A DNA stretch of 37,589 nt. Source: Gammaproteobacteria bacterium. GTDB taxonomy: Bacteria; Pseudomonadota; Gammaproteobacteria; Eutrophobiales; Eutrophobiaceae. The notes beneath the pieces were generated by a model. It searched no databases, was not told the origin of the DNA, and was given only the letters and a program-made list of their open reading frames with translations. Shown one piece after another: positions 14,334 through 24,485 of the stretch. Location: assembly GCA_026710545.1 (NCBI GenBank), contig JAPOQU010000126.1, positions 1 through 37,589 on the forward strand. Reading direction: 5' to 3'. The position numbers and the translations under genes are program-made. Each line of letters starts with the position of its first letter. Position 1 is the first letter of the stretch.

Positions 14334-17300
14334 TCAGGCCTTGCCAAACCCCCCTCCTCCGGGTGTTTCCATCACAAGCAGGTCGCCGCTGTACATTTCC
14401 GTCTCATCGTTACCCTTAAGCTGTACGAGATCACCACCTGCGCGCACCACGTAGTTGTTACCGCATTGCCCCGGCCCGCCACCGGCCAGCCCAAACGGCG
14501 GCACTATCCGGTGGGAACTCAGCATGGTCGCGGTCATGGGTTCAAGGAAGCGCAGTTTTCGCACCACGCCGTTGCCGCCGCGGAATTTGCCGGCGCCTCC
14601 TGAGCCCTGACGGATGGAAAATTCCTCAAGACGTACCGGATAGCGCAGTTCCAGCACTTCGGGATCGGTCATGCGGGTGTTGGTCATGTGGCTGTGCACC
14701 GCGCTGGTACCCGGGTGATCAGGACCGGCGCCCGTACCGCCGCAAACGGTGTCGTAGTTCTGGTAGCGGTCGTTACCATAGAAGATGTTGTTCATGGTGC
14801 CCTGGGACGCAGCCATTACACCGAGCGCGCCGTATAGTGCATTGGTTATCGCCTGGGATACTTCTATATTGCCCGCCATCACCGCCGCAGGATATTCCGG
14901 CGTGATCATCGAACGCGCCGGCAATATCAGGTTGACGGGCTTGAGACAGCCCTCATTCAACGGTATCTCATCGTTGACCAGGGTGCGGAACACGTAAAGT
15001 ACCGCAGCTTTGCACACCGCAGTCGGGGCGTTGTAATTGTTCGGGTTCTGTATTGACGTGCCGGTGAAGTCGATGGTTGCCTCACGTTTGTCCCGATCGA
15101 CCGACACCCTGACCTTGATGATGCTGCCCTCGTCCATGGGATATTCAAAATCGCCGTCATCCAACACGTCCATGACCCGGCGCACTGACTCCTCGGCGTT
15201 GTCCTGAACGTGCTTCATATACGCGTTGACCACGTCGACGCCGTAGTGGGCAACCATTTTTCGCAGTTCCTGCAGGCCGGTCTCGTTGGCGGCGATTTGC
15301 GCTGACAAATCAGCCAGGTTCTGGTTGATGTTTCTGCAGGGATACCTGCCGGAACCCAGCAGTTTACGGATTTCTTTCTCACGCAAGCGGTCGTTCTCCA
15401 CCAGCAGGAAGTTATCAATGAGTATGCCTTCCTCGTCAATATGGGTACTGTCCGGGGGCGCAGAGCCCGGGGTGCGGCCACCGATATCGGCATGGTGTCC
15501 TCGTGAAGCCAGGAAAAAGAGAATGGATTCACCTTTCTCGTCGAACGCAGGCGTAATTACAGTGACATCAGGCAGATGGGTGCCGCCGGCATAAGGGGCA
15601 TTGAGCACATAGACATGGCCGGGTTTGATCTTGCCCTTGTTGGCATTGATTACAGACCTCACGGATTCACCCATTGATCCCAGGTGGACAGGGATGTGGG
15701 GCGCATTGGCCACCAGGTTTCCCCCGGCGTTGAACAGTGCGCAGGAAAAGTCCAGGCGCTCCTTGATGTTGACAGAATACGCGGTATTCTGCAGCGTGAC
15801 ACCCATCTGCTCGGCAATGGACATGAACAGGTTGTTGAATACTTCGAGCATTACCGGGTCGGCTCCGGTGCCCACTGTTTCGCTGTGTTCCCGTTCGATG
15901 TAACGCTCCAATACCAGGTGGCCGCGCCGGTTCAGCGCGCCGCGCCAGCCCCGTTCCACGATAATTGTGCCTGTAGCCTCGATAATAATCGCCGGTCCGA
16001 CTACGGCCTGGCCGGGTTTCAGATCCGCACGATGATACAAGGGAATATCATTCCATTCCCCGGCTTCGTACATCCCTACATGATCCCGGGCAATCGGGTC
16101 TTGTGGAGACCCGGGTGAGTCTGTCTCCGGATCAACCTCAATTTCGGTGGCGCCGATGCCTTCCACGGACAAGGCTTCAACCACCAGACTCCGTTCCCGG
16201 GCAACAAAGCCGAACCGCTGACGGTGTGCGGTTTCGAAATCAGACAGCATTTGCTCAGCGCTGCCCGCATCGACCTGCAAGCTGGCATCGGTGCCCTGGT
16301 AACGTATGTGAACCTTGGTGACAATTGAGATATTTTGCTCTTCCACACCTTGCTCCTGCACAGCCTGGCGGGCTGAGGCGGTCAATGACCGGGAACTGGC
16401 TGCAATCTCTCCCTCTATGGAATCTGCGGCAAAATCAATTCCCATCTGTGCTTCGCGCACCACCCGAATTTCTGCCAGTCCCATGCCGTAAGCGGACAAT
16501 ACCCCGGCAAATGGGTGCAGAAAAATACGCTCCATGCCCAACGTGTCCGCCACCGCACAGGCGTGCTGGCCGGCTGCGCTGCCGAAACAGTTCAGGGTGT
16601 ATTCCGTCACGTCATAACCGCGCTGCAACGAAATCTTCTTGATGGCATTGGCCATGTTTTCTATGGCAATACGCAGGAACCCTTCTGCCACTTCCTCGGC
16701 TCTGACGGTTTTGCCCTGTACCGCAGAAACCCGTTCGGCCAGCCCGGAAAACTGCTGCACCACGGTTTCCCGGTCGAGCTTTTCGTAGCCGGCGACCCCG
16801 AAAATGGCAGGGAAATAGTCCGGCTGTATTTTCCCCAGCATGAGATTGCAATCGGTTACCGTCAGCGGGCCGCCGCGCCGGTAGCAGGCCGGGCCGGGGT
16901 TTGCTCCTGCGGATTCCGGTCCTACCCTGAATCGGGAGCCGTCAAACTGAAGTATGGAACCACCGCCCGCCGCCACGGTATGGATATTCATCATCGGCGC
17001 GCGCAGGCGAACGCCGGCTACCACAGTCTCGAAGCTGCGCTCATACTCGCCATCGTAATGGCTTACGTCTGTTGAGGTGCCGCCCATGTCAAACCCGATC
17101 AGCTTTTGGAAGCCACTCATCGCCGCGCTACGGGTCATGCCTACCACGCCGCCGGCGGGACCCGAAAATATGGCGTCCTTGCCCTGGAACCGGTGTGCAT
17201 CGGTAAGACCACCGTTGGATTGCATAAACATGAGACGCGCGCTAGCGTCATCTTTCATACCAAGTTCATCGGCAACCTGTTGCACATAACGGCTCAAGAT

Positions 17301-17942
17301 GGGAGACAGGTAGGCGTCCACCACGGTCGTATCTCCCCGGAACACCAGTTTCACCAGGGGACTGGCCTCATGACTCAGGGAGACCCGGGTAAAACCGATC
17401 TGCCTGCAGATTTCACCCACCCTGAGTTCGTGGTCGGCATAGCGATAGCCATGCATAAAGGCAACGGCTACCGCCGTGATACCCGTATCGAACGCTTCCT
17501 GCAGATCGGCTCTGACCCGTTCCTCATCAAACGGACGCAACACTTTGCCGCGGGCATCGACGCGTTCGTCCACTTCGATTACCTGCTCATAAAGCATGGC
17601 CGGCAACATGATATTGAGGTCAAAGAGGCGCGGACGGTTCTGGTAGCCGATGCGCAGTGCATCACCGAATCCCAGGGTGGTGACAAACAGCGTGCGTTCC
17701 CCTTTCCGTTCCAGCAACGCATTGGTCGCAACGGTGGTGCCCATCTTGACATGCTCGATGGTGTCCGCAGGGATGCCGGCCCCCGGCGCCAGTCCGAGCA
17801 CGTCGCGGATGCCCTGGACCGCCGCATCCCGGTAGCGCCCGGGGTTTTCCGAGAGCAGCTTATGGCTGATTAATTTGCCGTCGGGAGACTTGGCGACAAT
17901 ATCGGTAAAGGTGCCGCCGCGATCAACCCAGAATTGCCACAT
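14334..17942 (-). CDS. Fused hydantoinase A/B (5-oxoprolinase-type, ATP-dependent)
   Basis: A 1202-residue fusion. The HyuA half (1 to about 690) has actin-like ATP-binding motifs: '[14 protein letters not shown]' at 4-17, '[14 protein letters not shown]' and '[12 protein letters not shown]' at 283-294. The HyuB half (about 695-1202) starts '[20 protein letters not shown]' and ends with '[20 protein letters not shown]' and 'PGGGGFGKA'. This architecture is that of 5-oxoprolinase, which opens 5-oxoproline to glutamate using ATP; related enzymes act on hydantoins. Bacterial homologues are more often two genes, so the fusion is notable but not unique. No signal peptide, so cytoplasmic. AAGGAC lies 7 nt before ATG 17942. 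It is divergent from the exported amidohydrolase at 18062. Confidence 0.93.
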   Translation of the reverse strand: MWQFWVDRGGTFTDIVAKSPDGKLISHKLLSENPGRYRDAAVQGIRDVLGLAPGAGIPADTIEHVKMGTTVATNALLERKGERTLFVTTLGFGDALRIGYQNRPRLFDLNIMLPAMLYEQVIEVDERVDARGKVLRPFDEERVRADLQEAFDTGITAVAVAFMHGYRYADHELRVGEICRQIGFTRVSLSHEASPLVKLVFRGDTTVVDAYLSPILSRYVQQVADELGMKDDASARLMFMQSNGGLTDAHRFQGKDAIFSGPAGGVVGMTRSAAMSGFQKLIGFDMGGTSTDVSHYDGEYERSFETVVAGVRLRAPMMNIHTVAAGGGSILQFDGSRFRVGPESAGANPGPACYRRGGPLTVTDCNLMLGKIQPDYFPAIFGVAGYEKLDRETVVQQFSGLAERVSAVQGKTVRAEEVAEGFLRIAIENMANAIKKISLQRGYDVTEYTLNCFGSAAGQHACAVADTLGMERIFLHPFAGVLSAYGMGLAEIRVVREAQMGIDFAADSIEGEIAASSRSLTASARQAVQEQGVEEQNISIVTKVHIRYQGTDASLQVDAGSAEQMLSDFETAHRQRFGFVARERSLVVEALSVEGIGATEIEVDPETDSPGSPQDPIARDHVGMYEAGEWNDIPLYHRADLKPGQAVVGPAIIIEATGTIIVERGWRGALNRRGHLVLERYIEREHSETVGTGADPVMLEVFNNLFMSIAEQMGVTLQNTAYSVNIKERLDFSCALFNAGGNLVANAPHIPVHLGSMGESVRSVINANKGKIKPGHVYVLNAPYAGGTHLPDVTVITPAFDEKGESILFFLASRGHHADIGGRTPGSAPPDSTHIDEEGILIDNFLLVENDRLREKEIRKLLGSGRYPCRNINQNLADLSAQIAANETGLQELRKMVAHYGVDVVNAYMKHVQDNAEESVRRVMDVLDDGDFEYPMDEGSIIKVRVSVDRDKREATIDFTGTSIQNPNNYNAPTAVCKAAVLYVFRTLVNDEIPLNEGCLKPVNLILPARSMITPEYPAAVMAGNIEVSQAITNALYGALGVMAASQGTMNNIFYGNDRYQNYDTVCGGTGAGPDHPGTSAVHSHMTNTRMTDPEVLELRYPVRLEEFSIRQGSGGAGKFRGGNGVVRKLRFLEPMTATMLSSHRIVPPFGLAGGGPGQCGNNYVVRAGGDLVQLKGNDETEMYSGDLLVMETPGGGGFGKA

Positions 17943-18061
17943 GTTTGAATGTCCTTGTTCCGAAATGGTTTTTGGATTTTAACTGATTTATATCCACATG
18001 GGGTGAGACCTGGGATGAATTTTGGGTTATTCTTGTTTACGACATTATCCTGGGGGTAATC

Positions 18062-19444
18062 ATGAAAAACAGATATTCCATGCTGGTTGCGTCATGCCTC
18101 ATCCTCGTCGTATTTGCCGGGCCGGCGCCTGCAGAAGATGCGCCGACGCTGGCAATCAGCGGCGGTATGCTCGTTGACGGCTATGGCGGTTTGCCTGTAC
18201 AAAATGCCGTAGTTCTGGTTGGCGGTGATCGAATTACCGCGGTCGGTGACGTGAATTCGGTGAACATCCCCGACGGGGTAAAAACACTGGATGCAAACGG
18301 CATGACCGTCCTGCCGGGGTTATGGGAGTCACACGGGCATTTATTCCATATCGGCGAGGGAGACCCGGCGTCGTTTCCTGTAAAGTTCAAGCCCCAGGCA
18401 CAATCCATCATGGCGGCCGTCGCCAGGACATCACTGCTGGCAGGCATTACAACTTTTCGCGACACCGGCGGCCCGATTCAAGAGCAACTTGCGCTGAAAG
18501 CAGATATCGAAGCGGGCAAGCTGCCCGGGCCCAGGCTGTTCCTGGCAGGCCCCATACTGCACCAGCGTGATCCGGACAAGCCCAACATCAGGAGAGATTA
18601 CCTGGTCGGTTCCCCTGAAGAGGCAAAACAGGTCACACAGGACGTCATCGAACTGGGGGTCGACCAGGTAAAGGTATACGGTTTCTGGGACCTCCACATA
18701 CTCAAGGTGATCGTGGACACGGCCCATAAGGCCGGTCTCGGCGTGGACGCCGATGTGCGCCACATCAACGCCTACCGCACGGCGATTGAAGCGGGCGTTG
18801 ACCGTATGCACCACGTGTTTACCGCCGATCCGTTATCGGATTACAAGGACGAGGATATCCGCCTCATGGTGCGCGGAATAAAACCCGTCCCGACCGGACC
18901 CAGGGCCAATATCCTGCGCGGACCGTTCATCGTACCGACTATCGAAATGCGCAACGCCTACGTGCGCGTGTTTGCATTTCCGGAATTCACGGATCATCCA
19001 CGCTTCAGGCAACAATATTCTGAAGAGGTGTACGCGCACCTGCGCTGGTCCTGGAGCAACCCGAACGCGGTGCCCTGGGGGATCGGCGCGCCGGAACGCA
19101 TCAAGGTGGCCAAGCGCAAGTTGAAAACGTTTATTGCAGCCGGCGGTCGGGAGCAGATCGTTGCCGGAACGGACGCAGGCGCACCGTTTAATGTGCACAG
19201 TCCCCTGACCCGGGAGATGCAGCATTACCTTGGGGCCGGACTGACGCCCATGGAAGTGATCCAGAGCGCCACATTGCGGCCTGCACAGATGCAGGGAGTC
19301 GAAAAAGACCTGGGTACGGTAACCGCAGGCAAGCTCGCCGACATGGTGATCGTGGACGGCGACCCGCTGCAGGATATCACCCTGCTGCAGCACAGGATCG
19401 TTCTGATCATCAAGGGTGGAGAAGTGTATACACCAGATAAATAA
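18062..19444 (+). CDS. Exported amidohydrolase, imidazolonepropionase/prolidase-like
   Basis: A 460-residue metal-dependent amidohydrolase (COG1228-like) with a signal peptide ending 'AGPAPAEDAP'. Metal and active-site candidates are H91 and H93 ('ESHGHLFH'), K204 ('DQVKVYGFWD', possibly carboxylated), H234 ('DVRHINAYR'), H250/H251 and D371 ('VAGTDAG'). The closing 'GTVTAGKLADMVIVDGDPLQ' is the family's C-terminal signature. Characterised relatives include periplasmic Xaa-Pro and Xaa-Arg/Lys dipeptidases, as well as imidazolonepropionase, which is cytoplasmic; the signal peptide favours the former group. A GGGGG-rich ribosome binding site precedes the ATG. It shares a 119-bp divergent intergenic region with the oxoprolinase-type gene, suggesting joint control. 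Confidence 0.9.
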   Translation: MKNRYSMLVASCLILVVFAGPAPAEDAPTLAISGGMLVDGYGGLPVQNAVVLVGGDRITAVGDVNSVNIPDGVKTLDANGMTVLPGLWESHGHLFHIGEGDPASFPVKFKPQAQSIMAAVARTSLLAGITTFRDTGGPIQEQLALKADIEAGKLPGPRLFLAGPILHQRDPDKPNIRRDYLVGSPEEAKQVTQDVIELGVDQVKVYGFWDLHILKVIVDTAHKAGLGVDADVRHINAYRTAIEAGVDRMHHVFTADPLSDYKDEDIRLMVRGIKPVPTGPRANILRGPFIVPTIEMRNAYVRVFAFPEFTDHPRFRQQYSEEVYAHLRWSWSNPNAVPWGIGAPERIKVAKRKLKTFIAAGGREQIVAGTDAGAPFNVHSPLTREMQHYLGAGLTPMEVIQSATLRPAQMQGVEKDLGTVTAGKLADMVIVDGDPLQDITLLQHRIVLIIKGGEVYTPDK

Positions 19445-19477
19445 ATCGTATGTTGAAACTATCTGATTGTACGGAGG

Positions 19478-19578
19478 GCGCCCGGACATGTGTTTCAGGA
19501 CCCGCTGTAAATACATCCCTGTACGCTTACCATCCGCTATCCCTGCGGATGATAGTCCTGAAACACATGTCCGGGCGC
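19478..19578. repeat. MITE-like element with 24-bp perfect terminal inverted repeats
   Basis: GCGCCCGGACATGTGTTTCA followed by GGAC at 19478-19501 returns as its exact reverse complement at 19555-19578. The 53-nt centre carries a smaller hairpin, CATCCGC (19531-19537) with GCGGATG (19545-19551). At 101 bp without coding capacity this fits a miniature inverted-repeat element. The 5'-CCGCTGTAAATACATCC part of the centre resembles dispersed repeats I recall from marine gammaproteobacteria. It lies between the amidohydrolase and esterase genes and could also fold in the transcript. Confidence 0.75.
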
Positions 19579-19613
19579 TTCACTCATTCAAATTAATTTA
19601 CAGGAGATAAGCC

Positions 19614-20546
19614 ATGTTTAAGACAATGCCACAATTTTTTGTAATAGCCATTTGGTCGATGTTCTTCACTACTCCTGTGAACGCCCAGGATATGTCGCAA
19701 TATTACACGGTGCAGAACCCCGGGGATTTTACGATTGACTGGACCGGGTTCTATCAACGTATGAACGAACACACGGCCAGGGTCAGGGACCAATTCCCGC
19801 ATCACCTGGACCTGGCTTACGGCTCTGATCCAAAACAGGTCCTTGACCTTTACCTGCCTGAGGGCGAAGTATCCAATGCCCCGGTGTTTCTGTTCCTGCA
19901 TGGCGGCGGCTTCCGTGAGGGGGACAAGGCGCATTACGGCTCGGTTGCCGAACCTTTCGTCAAAGCTGGGGTGATCACGGCGGTCGCCAGCTATCGCCTG
20001 ACCGGCGGCGGCGCGCATTACCCGGATCAGCCGGATGATGTAAAAAGCACTGTCAAATGGTTATTTGAAAACATCGGCCAATACGGCGGCAACCCTGAAG
20101 CCATTTACGTGGGCGGCCATTCGGCCGGCGCCATCCTGTCTGCCGACATCGGCGTTGACCGCGCATGGTTGGTGGAGATGGGCATGCCGAAGGAGATTGT
20201 CAAAGGCATCATCCCCGTGAGCGGGCCTTACGATGTACGCGCCAGGGGACGGTCGGGTGAGGTATATACCTATGCCCCCACCCCGGAACTACGGGAACAG
20301 GCCAGTCCGATCCTGCATGTCACTGACCCGGTACCGCTGGCCCTGGTCGCAGTCGGGTCCGAAGAAGGGTACCAGGAGTCATCTGTTGCGTTTACTGAGG
20401 CATTAAAGGCAGCCGGCGTTAACGCCCATTACCTCCTGCTGGAAGGAGAGGACCACGCCGATACGGCGCTGTCCCTGGCGAACGGGGAAAGCGAACTGTT
20501 CACACAGGTCATAGACATGATACTGGGGTCAGAGCAAATGCTCTGA
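19614..20546 (+). CDS. Exported alpha/beta hydrolase (carboxylesterase-like)
   Basis: A 310-residue secreted hydrolase. The signal peptide covers residues 1-24 (MFKTMPQFFVIAIWSMFFTT, then PVNA). The oxyanion motif HGGGF is at 96-100, the nucleophile elbow is G-G-H-S170-A-G, and the catalytic histidine is H281 ('GEDHADTA'). The acid position near 250 ('AVGSEEGYQES') shows Glu, where Asp is usual. The pattern is that of the BD-FAE/hormone-sensitive-lipase-like esterases. The last six residues, GSEQML, and the stop codon are encoded by a 28-nt palindrome, so the C-terminus appears to have been altered by a repeat insertion. GGAG lies 10 nt before the start. It is convergent with the TBDR at 20572-22857. 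Confidence 0.88.
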   Translation: MFKTMPQFFVIAIWSMFFTTPVNAQDMSQYYTVQNPGDFTIDWTGFYQRMNEHTARVRDQFPHHLDLAYGSDPKQVLDLYLPEGEVSNAPVFLFLHGGGFREGDKAHYGSVAEPFVKAGVITAVASYRLTGGGAHYPDQPDDVKSTVKWLFENIGQYGGNPEAIYVGGHSAGAILSADIGVDRAWLVEMGMPKEIVKGIIPVSGPYDVRARGRSGEVYTYAPTPELREQASPILHVTDPVPLALVAVGSEEGYQESSVAFTEALKAAGVNAHYLLLEGEDHADTALSLANGESELFTQVIDMILGSEQML

Positions 20547-20551
20547 CCCCA
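20524..20551. repeat. REP-like perfect palindrome overlapping the esterase stop
   Basis: TGGGGTCAGAGCA (20524-20536), a 2-nt AA loop, then TGCTCTGACCCCA (20539-20551): a 13-bp perfect stem. It contains the esterase stop codon TGA (20544-20546) and lies between convergent genes. The TGGGGTCAGAGCA type is familiar as a dispersed REP-like repeat. It may also act as an mRNA-end hairpin, but there is no U-run. Confidence 0.85.
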
Positions 20552-20571
20552 TTGATTAAACCCGGTACTCC

Positions 20572-22857
20572 TTAAAAATCAAACGATTTACGCACCGATA
20601 AAGAGACCATGCGCGGCCAGGGACGGACCATACCCGGCGGAACCCACCCGGGTAAACCGAGGCGGGATGGTTGGTTACCGCCGTTGAAGATATACGCCAG
20701 GGTTTCGTCCTCATCCAGCACGTTGTCCAGGCTCACCACCGCAGACCAGCCATCTCCGTTAACGCCGGCTCTCAGGTTTAGAACGGAATAACTGTCCATC
20801 TCACGATAAGTGATAAAGGTCGGCCTCAATTCATTGGTCTGCTCATCCACCCAGGAAAAATCACCACCGATAAACCCGGTCCAACCGGCCCACCCCAGGG
20901 GTAGTTCATAACGGCCGTTCAAGCTGAAGGTGGTTTCCGGGACATGAGGAATTCTATCGCCATCCATACCGTTGGCCGGTATCGGCGCGTCCGCGGTCAG
21001 TTCCGCATCGCTGTAGTTAAACGTAGCGCCGAAAGACAGTCCTTCAGCAGGATGTACCTGGGCTTGCAGTTCAACCCCGAGGACTTCCGCGGTACCTCCA
21101 TTTCCCCGGTAAGAGAAAGTCAGCCCACCGGGAGCGGTTGCCTGTTGCCGGGCCTGTATATCCGTCCAGTCAAGATAGTAAAAGGAACCATTAAAAATGA
21201 ATTTACTATCCGCCCATGCACTTTTGAACCCGACTTCATAGCTGTCCACCGAGTCGGAACCAAACCCCGCGGGAATGGTGACGCCGGCGATACTGGCTGC
21301 CGTCTGGTCGTTCGGCCCGCCGGAGCGGAATCCCTGGGCAAACTGGAAGTAGGCCAATACGTCATCAGTGATATCCATGGAGACATTCGCCTTGAAAATG
21401 ATGTCCTTTTCGCCAAATGCAAGTCCCGGGCCGGGGCCGGTGCCGGGCCTGCCCGGAAAGCCGGTCACCGCTGCGGCGATTTCCGATAACTCGAAATCAA
21501 ACCAGCGGAAACCGCCCGTCACATTCAGCCGTTCCGTAATGTCCCAGGACAACTCGCCGAATAACGCTTTCTCATCAACCGAGGTGTCCACTGTGCGGTC
21601 CAACAACGAAATTGACTCAGGTGTGACCCTGCCGCTCACCGGGTCTACCGTTATCACCTTGCTCCTGAAGAAACGTTCTTCCGACTGGCGAAATCCGCCA
21701 AGCAATAACTGAAAAGGACTGTCCCAACTGGAAGCAAAGCGGATTTCATTGGTGAATAACTCGCGATTCTGGGGCTGAACAATAAAAGACTGCCCGGTGC
21801 CGTCAGCAGGAAAAGACAGGCGGGTGATAATCTCAATCTCGGCAGAGGCGTCCCGTCTGGAGTATGTATCCCGCTGCATCATGGATGATGTGAAAATCAC
21901 ATTGCCCCACTCCGGGTCATATTCAAACTTGACGTTGTACATGTCGGTCTCGTCATCAAAGCTGGCGTCGGACATATCCGTGTTGTAATACTTGGTAGGC
22001 GTTGGACCGCCGTTGAGTGTCGGGCTTACGGGAAGATCGATCAACTGGTCCATCCACCCGGCCCTGGCATTAGTCCTTGCATCCTGGTGCATGCCCAACA
22101 CCGAAAATTTCAGATTATCCGTCACCTGTACAGCCAGTATGCCGCGCAGGGCTTCGGTGTCATCGTCATTGCCGTCTTTCCTCCACTGATCGTCGATATA
22201 ACCATCGTTATCAATCTTTATCCCGGCAAACCTGAGTGCCACCCTGTCCTTGACGATGGGTATGTTGACCATTGCATCGACCGTGTAACCGAGGCCGTCC
22301 GAGTGGCGGGTGGAACTGAACCCCGCGCCGACGTCCATGGAGGCCTGGCTCATATCGGGGTAAGCAGGTATCCACCTGATCGCACCGGAAAGGGAACTGG
22401 AACCGAAGGTGGTTCCCTGAGGCCCTTTCAGCACCTCGATACGGTCCATATCGAACAGTCTCACGTCAATTGAGCGCCCGCCGGCCGCTGTCAGCATGTT
22501 ACCGGTAACGACGATTTCATCGAAATACAGACCCACGGTACCGGCGCCGGCCGAGTTGATGCCGCGTATGTTGTAGCGCTTGTCACCGGGCCCCTGGTCG
22601 ACGGCACTCAAACCCGGCACCTGGCGGAAAAAATCGTTGAAGTCCAGCGCCCCTGCTTCCTGCAGGCTGTCCCCGCTGATCGCCTGCACGGACAGGGGTA
22701 TGTCCTGGATCAACGTGTCACCGCGCTTGGTGGCGGTCACCACGATCTCTTCGATCTGGGACTGCGCTACCGGTGTAATTCCGAACAGCAAAATGAGCAG
22801 GCTGACGGGTAGAATATAATGGATCTTGTTGACTGAACGACAATCTTGATTTTTCAT
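20572..22857 (-). CDS. TonB-dependent outer-membrane receptor
   Basis: A 761-residue receptor with a signal peptide (hydrophobic 'ILPVSLLILLFGITPVAQSQ') followed by the TonB-box-like 'IEEIVVTATKRGDTLIQDIP'. Plug-domain landmarks are 'KRYNIRGINSAGAGTVGLYF', 'DMDRIEVLKGPQGTTFGSSS' and 'SGAIRWIPAYPD'. The barrel ends 'PRMVSLSVRKSFDF', with the expected terminal Phe. It is smaller than the receptor at 6754 and resembles the siderophore/secondary-metabolite-type receptors that open with 'EEIVVTA.KR'. Only 8 nt separate its ATG from the stop of the upstream lipoprotein amidohydrolase. The two are almost certainly one operon, with the amidohydrolase acting on the imported ligand. Confidence 0.93.
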   Translation of the reverse strand: MKNQDCRSVNKIHYILPVSLLILLFGITPVAQSQIEEIVVTATKRGDTLIQDIPLSVQAISGDSLQEAGALDFNDFFRQVPGLSAVDQGPGDKRYNIRGINSAGAGTVGLYFDEIVVTGNMLTAAGGRSIDVRLFDMDRIEVLKGPQGTTFGSSSLSGAIRWIPAYPDMSQASMDVGAGFSSTRHSDGLGYTVDAMVNIPIVKDRVALRFAGIKIDNDGYIDDQWRKDGNDDDTEALRGILAVQVTDNLKFSVLGMHQDARTNARAGWMDQLIDLPVSPTLNGGPTPTKYYNTDMSDASFDDETDMYNVKFEYDPEWGNVIFTSSMMQRDTYSRRDASAEIEIITRLSFPADGTGQSFIVQPQNRELFTNEIRFASSWDSPFQLLLGGFRQSEERFFRSKVITVDPVSGRVTPESISLLDRTVDTSVDEKALFGELSWDITERLNVTGGFRWFDFELSEIAAAVTGFPGRPGTGPGPGLAFGEKDIIFKANVSMDITDDVLAYFQFAQGFRSGGPNDQTAASIAGVTIPAGFGSDSVDSYEVGFKSAWADSKFIFNGSFYYLDWTDIQARQQATAPGGLTFSYRGNGGTAEVLGVELQAQVHPAEGLSFGATFNYSDAELTADAPIPANGMDGDRIPHVPETTFSLNGRYELPLGWAGWTGFIGGDFSWVDEQTNELRPTFITYREMDSYSVLNLRAGVNGDGWSAVVSLDNVLDEDETLAYIFNGGNQPSRLGLPGWVPPGMVRPWPRMVSLSVRKSFDF

Positions 22858-22865
22858 TTTTTACC

Positions 22866-24251
22866 TCACTCGTTCGGGGGTTGATAGGCAAACTCCATAC
22901 GCGGGTAGGCCTTGCCTTTGTAGATGATGGTCTCAATCTGGCGAATGTTCTCTATGTCATCAAGCGGGTTAGCGGTCAGGATCAGGAGATCGGCCAGTTT
23001 CCCAGCCTCCACCGTGCCCAGTTGATCCTCAACGCCGATTACCCTTGCGCCGTTGAGTGTGGCCGCCACCAGGGCTTCCATCGGGGTCAATCCTGCCTGC
23101 ACGAACAGCTTGACCTCCCAAGGGAGATTATAGCCCTGGAAGTTGAATCCCACCGGTCCCCCTGCGTCGGTCCCGGCGGCGACTATCACGCCGGCCTGGT
23201 GTGCCTTGAAGATATTCTCGCTGAATATCGGTATCTTGTCTTCGGCCCACTGGTAAACCGGCATGTCGGCCACTGCCAGGAAGCGGCGAGTCTCTTCAGC
23301 CCGGTAGTCCGGATCCTGCATGTAGTCCAGGAGAAAATGGGGAACGCTGTCACGCAGTATCGGATCATCCAGGTCAGCGGCCGCCTCGTCGTGGCGCAGG
23401 AACGCCTCCCACAGGCTGTGGGTGGGAACAAACATCACGTTGTTCTCGACCATGTCCTGCAGGATGGTATCGCCCGGCGGGATCGGGTCTTCAAGCCCAT
23501 GGACAATAGCAGTTGATGACATTGCCACGGCCGAATGGAATTCGTCCAGGTTGATGGCGTGTGTATAGATGGGCACATCGTTTTCATGGGCGATCTTTGA
23601 AATGGCCACCATCATCTCTTCGCTCATTCTTTTGTAGGTGCCTGATGCTCCCAGACCGTCCTCGATGATCACCTTGAACCCATCCGTGCCCCGGCTGATG
23701 TAGTCCCGGGCGCGTGCCACGGCATCATCGGCATCGGCCAGGGCGCCGCCGTGCCGGCTGCCCCATCCGTCCACAGGTGTAAAAGAACGGCCCATTACGT
23801 ATAGCCTGGGCGAGAGCAACCGTCCTTCCTGCTCGGCCTGGCGCTGTTCGAAGATCCAGTCTACCTTCGAGGATACGTTCAGGACCGCGGTGACGCCGTT
23901 GTACAGAAAAGCTCTCGGGTTGTTCTCAATGACCTGGGCTTTCTCTTCGGGTGTAAGCTGGAAGACTATGGGGGCGTCCATGTGGACGTGGGCATCGATT
24001 AAACCGGGGATGACATACTTCCCGTTGCCGTCGATAGTTTCTGCTCCTGAAGAAGCCGGCAAGTCCGGACCGATTTCAACAATCCGGCCATCGGCTATGC
24101 GGATATCGACCCCAGCCTGCGGCTCAGACCCGGTACCGTCGATCAAGGTGACATCTGTAATGATGAGTTCGCCACCGGAACCTGGCTGGTCGCCCGAACA
24201 ACCCGACAGCCACACCAGCAGCATAAGGATGATGCATGTGAACTTCTTCAA
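22866..24251 (-). CDS. Lipoprotein amidohydrolase, prolidase-like
   Basis: A 461-residue amidohydrolase (COG1228-like). Its N-terminus MKKFTCIILMLLVWLSGC is a lipoprotein signal with C18 as the lipidated residue, followed by Ser, so outer-membrane sorting is likely. Active-site candidates are H88 and H90 ('DAHVHMD'), K193 ('DGFKVIIEDG'), H231 ('YTHAINL') and H251 ('IVHGLED'). A 'GTDAGGP' metal-binding segment and the family's closing 'GTVEAGKLADLLILTANPLD' follow. Related enzymes hydrolyse dipeptides such as Xaa-Pro, but others use different amides, so the substrate is not fixed. It is the first gene of an operon with the TBDR downstream (8-nt gap) and is divergent from the Fic gene. Confidence 0.9.
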   Translation of the reverse strand: MKKFTCIILMLLVWLSGCSGDQPGSGGELIITDVTLIDGTGSEPQAGVDIRIADGRIVEIGPDLPASSGAETIDGNGKYVIPGLIDAHVHMDAPIVFQLTPEEKAQVIENNPRAFLYNGVTAVLNVSSKVDWIFEQRQAEQEGRLLSPRLYVMGRSFTPVDGWGSRHGGALADADDAVARARDYISRGTDGFKVIIEDGLGASGTYKRMSEEMMVAISKIAHENDVPIYTHAINLDEFHSAVAMSSTAIVHGLEDPIPPGDTILQDMVENNVMFVPTHSLWEAFLRHDEAAADLDDPILRDSVPHFLLDYMQDPDYRAEETRRFLAVADMPVYQWAEDKIPIFSENIFKAHQAGVIVAAGTDAGGPVGFNFQGYNLPWEVKLFVQAGLTPMEALVAATLNGARVIGVEDQLGTVEAGKLADLLILTANPLDDIENIRQIETIIYKGKAYPRMEFAYQPPNE

Positions 24252-24339
24252 CGTTATCCCCCCATTCCCCCGTGAGATTGTCGGAAGACTTAGATAACTT
24301 CCCCAGGATTATGTCAGTAATTCGGGATGTTTTCAAATA

Positions 24340-24367
24340 TTAATACTTTCCTTGTTAATACTTTCCT
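24340..24367. repeat. Two 13-bp direct repeats, 15-bp period
   Basis: TTAATACTTTCCT at 24340-24352 and again at 24355-24367, in the 234-bp region between the divergent amidohydrolase and Fic genes. Spaced repeats here could be regulator binding sites for either gene. Confidence 0.6.
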
Positions 24368-24423
24368 CGAGTTTGCAGATAAAGGTTATATATTTCGTAG
24401 TGCGGTAGAAAAAGATAGAGAAA

Positions 24424-24480
24424 TTGAATATTTTTAACAAATATGCTATAGTTTTTGTCGTTTTTATCAAAAACTATGGC
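24424..24480 (+). promoter_or_regulatory. Fic-gene promoter overlapped by a 36-nt operator-like dyad
   Basis: TTGAAT (24424-24429), a 17-nt spacer and TATAGT (24447-24452) form a good sigma-70 promoter. GCTATAGTTTTTG (24445-24457) pairs with CAAAAACTATGGC (24468-24480), 13 bp with one G-T. The dyad covers the -10 and the start site and ends 5 nt before ATG 24486, so a protein bound here would block transcription. AbiEi-type antitoxins autorepress through such inverted repeats, and the encoded protein has an AbiEi-like N-terminus. Confidence 0.6.
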
Positions 24481-24485
24481 AAATT

